Shown one piece after another: positions 33,974-35,341 of a DNA stretch of 35,341 bases. The stretch covers positions 1-35,341 of the forward strand of contig CAYPAV010000033.1 in NCBI GenBank assembly GCA_964408805.1. Reading direction: 5' to 3'. Both the position numbers and the translations under genes were made by a program. The notes beneath the pieces are model-generated. The model was not told the DNA's origin. It made no database searches and was given only the letters and a program-made list of their open reading frames with translations. Position 1 is the stretch's first letter. The number at the start of each line of letters is the position of its first letter. This DNA comes from CAYPAV01 sp964408805 (GTDB lineage: Bacteria > Pseudomonadota > Alphaproteobacteria > UBA8366).

Positions 33974-34285
33974 TTGGCGGAACAAGAAAATCTCCGGGAA
34001 AGCCGCCGCCGCCGATCAATTCTCGTCGGCCGCGTTTTCGATGATGACGGCCTCTCGGGCAAATGCATCATCGCCGATCTCTCGATCACCGGAGCCAAGG
34101 TGAAATGCGAGGTAGAATTTCAGAACGGCGCGGAAGTTTATTTGAAAATCGACAAATTCAACGATTTGCGCCGCGCGCGGGTCATGTGGGAACGCGAGGG
34201 ATACACCGGCCTTCAGTTCGCGGAGGAGATCCGAAACCCGCCCGCCGCGATGGTCAATTTCCTTCAGCCTATTTTGGATCAATAA
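33974..34285 (+). CDS. PilZ-domain protein
   Basis: This 103-aa single-domain protein is of the PilZ type, the common bacterial c-di-GMP receptor. The N-terminal arginine cluster SRRRRSILVGRV corresponds to the RxxxR ligand motif, and ADLSITGAKVKC to the D/N-x-S-x-x-G motif. A VMWEREGYTGLQF strand follows. The first motif is somewhat irregular, so c-di-GMP binding is likely but not certain. The start is TTG 33974, supported by AGAGG at 33961-33965 with 8-nt spacing. It lies between a DUF6166-like gene and a Crp-family regulator, near a prepilin-peptidase-like gene, which may hint at surface or motility regulation. Confidence 0.85.
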   Translation: MAEQENLRESRRRRSILVGRVFDDDGLSGKCIIADLSITGAKVKCEVEFQNGAEVYLKIDKFNDLRRARVMWEREGYTGLQFAEEIRNPPAAMVNFLQPILDQ

Positions 34286-34356
34286 GACGTCCGGATATTG
34301 ACCCGAGATGAATTTCCGATTTCTAATAATTCCGCGTCAAGGAGGGATCCGACACG

Positions 34357-35061
34357 ATGCGGACCATTGATTCGACCAGCGGCGAATTCGACCTGTCGGG
34401 TATTCGATTGCTCGACGATCTTTCCACATCGGCGCGAAAGAATATCGAACAGAAATGCAAGTGGATCGAGTTCGGGCATGACGACGTCATTCTCGATCCC
34501 GATCATGCCGATACGCATGAGGTCTATTTCCTCGTCAAGGGAACGGTCCGGATCATGAATTTCGTCGGTGAGCGGCGCGAAATCGCCCTCGCGGACTTGG
34601 CTGAGGGCGACCATTTCGGCGAGTTGTCGGCGGTAGATTGCCGCGGCCGGTCGGCACGAGCGCTTGGCAGCGAGGAATGCGTTCTTGCGATCATGGAGCG
34701 CGACGACTTCATCGATATGCTGATGGAATTTCCTCAAATCGCCCTACAGCTTCTCGATCATTTCGCGAGCATGATCAGGTCCATGACCGAACGTGTCTCC
34801 TCGCTCAGCGCGCTCTCGCCGCATCAGCGGATTTTCGTCGAGTTGCTGCGGATCTCGGAACCGGATCCACGCGGCGACGGGACTTGGATCATCGAAAACG
34901 TGCCCCATCACAAGGAAATCGCCGGCTGGTCCGGGACCGACAAGATGGAGGTCGCCAATGCGATCGGCGGTCTGGTGCGAAACGGCATCATGGCGCGCAG
35001 CCACCGCAGCTTCCAGATCAAGGAACACGCGAAACTGAAACTGCTGGCTGGTCTTGCATAG
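34357..35061 (+). CDS. Crp/Fnr-family transcriptional regulator
   Basis: This 234-aa protein has an N-terminal cyclic-nucleotide-binding domain (about 15-130), a dimerisation helix with QIALQLLDHFASMIRSMTER, and a C-terminal winged helix-turn-helix. In the binding pocket, GDHFGELSAVDCRGRSA (84-100) keeps the Glu and Arg (about Glu89 and Arg98) that contact cAMP in true receptors. The HTH region is NVPHHKEIAGWSGTDKMEVA, shorter and less basic than in Crp. There is no N-terminal cysteine cluster for an Fe-S centre, so it is not an Fnr. AAGGAGG at 34339-34345 precedes the ATG by 11 nt. The targets are unknown. Confidence 0.92.
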   Translation: MRTIDSTSGEFDLSGIRLLDDLSTSARKNIEQKCKWIEFGHDDVILDPDHADTHEVYFLVKGTVRIMNFVGERREIALADLAEGDHFGELSAVDCRGRSARALGSEECVLAIMERDDFIDMLMEFPQIALQLLDHFASMIRSMTERVSSLSALSPHQRIFVELLRISEPDPRGDGTWIIENVPHHKEIAGWSGTDKMEVANAIGGLVRNGIMARSHRSFQIKEHAKLKLLAGLA

Positions 35062-35102
35062 TCAGCTGCACGCAGCGTTAGGCATCCACCGGGATCGCGG
35101 CT

Positions 35103-35309
35103 TTGGAATTTCCGGTTATCGTTCACATCATCGGCGTTACAGTGTTCTGGCTCGCCATGGCCGCCGCCGTCGCCACCGATCTCACGCGCTTCCGCATTCC
35201 GAATGCAATCCCGCTCGTCGTGCTCCTGGCCTTCCCGCCGACGGTCCTTTCGCTCGGCTGGTCGGTGGAACAGACCCTTCCCCACTTGGCGGCCGGGGCG
35301 GGCTTGTGA
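35103..35309 (+). pseudogene. Prepilin peptidase (CpaA/TadV-like, A24) N-terminal fragment at the window edge
   Basis: The 68-aa frame from TTG 35103 begins with a hydrophobic helix VIVHIIGVTVFWLAMAAAVA followed by TDLTRFRIPNAIPL. That segment matches the first aspartate motif region of A24 prepilin peptidases of the CpaA type, which process Flp pilins. A second hydrophobic stretch and LPHLAAGAGL follow, then a TGA. CpaA proteins are normally about 160-170 aa, so two thirds are missing. The 32 bases after the stop do not resume a membrane helix in this frame. Because the window ends here, a frameshift, a real truncation and an edge artefact cannot be told apart. Confidence 0.55.
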
Positions 35310-35341
35310 CCTAGCCCCCTTAACCGGATCCACGGTGTGAG

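Noticed and set aside
35307..35309. Possible third recoded TGA in the CpaA-like fragment
   Set aside because: The A24 peptidase family has no Sec or Cys at this site, the residues after the TGA do not resume the family, and no matching hairpin fits in the 32 bases left.

Overview
This is about 35 kb of GC-rich (roughly 60%) bacterial DNA, densely coded on both strands. The gene families present (short PutA without a DNA-binding domain, PAS_5-type single-PAS proteins, a SapC family protein, a DUF6166-like protein, a PilZ/Crp/CpaA-type cluster, and a hybrid kinase with many PAS domains) point to an alphaproteobacterium, probably of the Rhodospirillales or a related marine or soil group. This placement comes from family recognition, not from a search. 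No rRNA, tRNA, CRISPR array, transposase or phage gene was seen.

Layout. 0.4-1.7 kb: a Rossmann-fold protein resembling cyanobacterial acyl-ACP reductase. 2.0-6.5 kb (minus): a BNR-repeat protein and PutA. Related noncoding repeats lie on both sides of putA and at the left edge. 6.8-8.0 kb: a decayed class III cyclase and a small PAS protein. 8.5-15.1 kb: an LLM-class flavin oxidoreductase, a seven-PAS hybrid histidine kinase and a DHA2-type efflux transporter. 15.3-18.3 kb: a four-gene operon-like run (UGSC-family selenoprotein, two tandem paralogues of unknown function, and a YjbR-like protein), followed by a GMC oxidoreductase and a small secreted protein. 20.7-23.5 kb: a UPF0182 membrane protein split by one in-frame TAA. 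23.5-24.3 kb (minus): a second selenoprotein, of the GrdB/PrdB-like 'selenoprotein B' family. 24.5-32.4 kb: an accessory catabolic region (P450, PAS protein, PhyH dioxygenase, ornithine-cyclodeaminase-like protein, enoyl-CoA hydratase, D-aminoacylase, TauD-like dioxygenase, dienelactone hydrolase). 32.5-35.3 kb: SapC, DUF6166-like, PilZ, Crp/Fnr and the start of a CpaA-like prepilin peptidase.

The most notable content is the pair of selenocysteine genes. Each would be called as a truncated or split ORF by a standard gene finder. In both, the in-frame TGA sits exactly where the family has its active Sec/Cys. In both, a perfect or near-perfect 8-bp hairpin follows, with its 3-nt loop starting GU at +19 or +20 after the TGA, which is the geometry of the bacterial SECIS of E. 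coli fdhF. The UGSC selenoprotein lies directly upstream of two tandem paralogues with conserved cysteines, and together they look like an uncharacterised redox enzyme system. The host must carry selA/selB/selC/selD elsewhere if these genes are functional.

Much of the rest looks like a toolkit for oxidising and hydrolysing organic compounds (oxygenases, flavoenzymes, hydrolases, beta-oxidation-type enzyme) plus signalling proteins. No single complete pathway can be read from the window.
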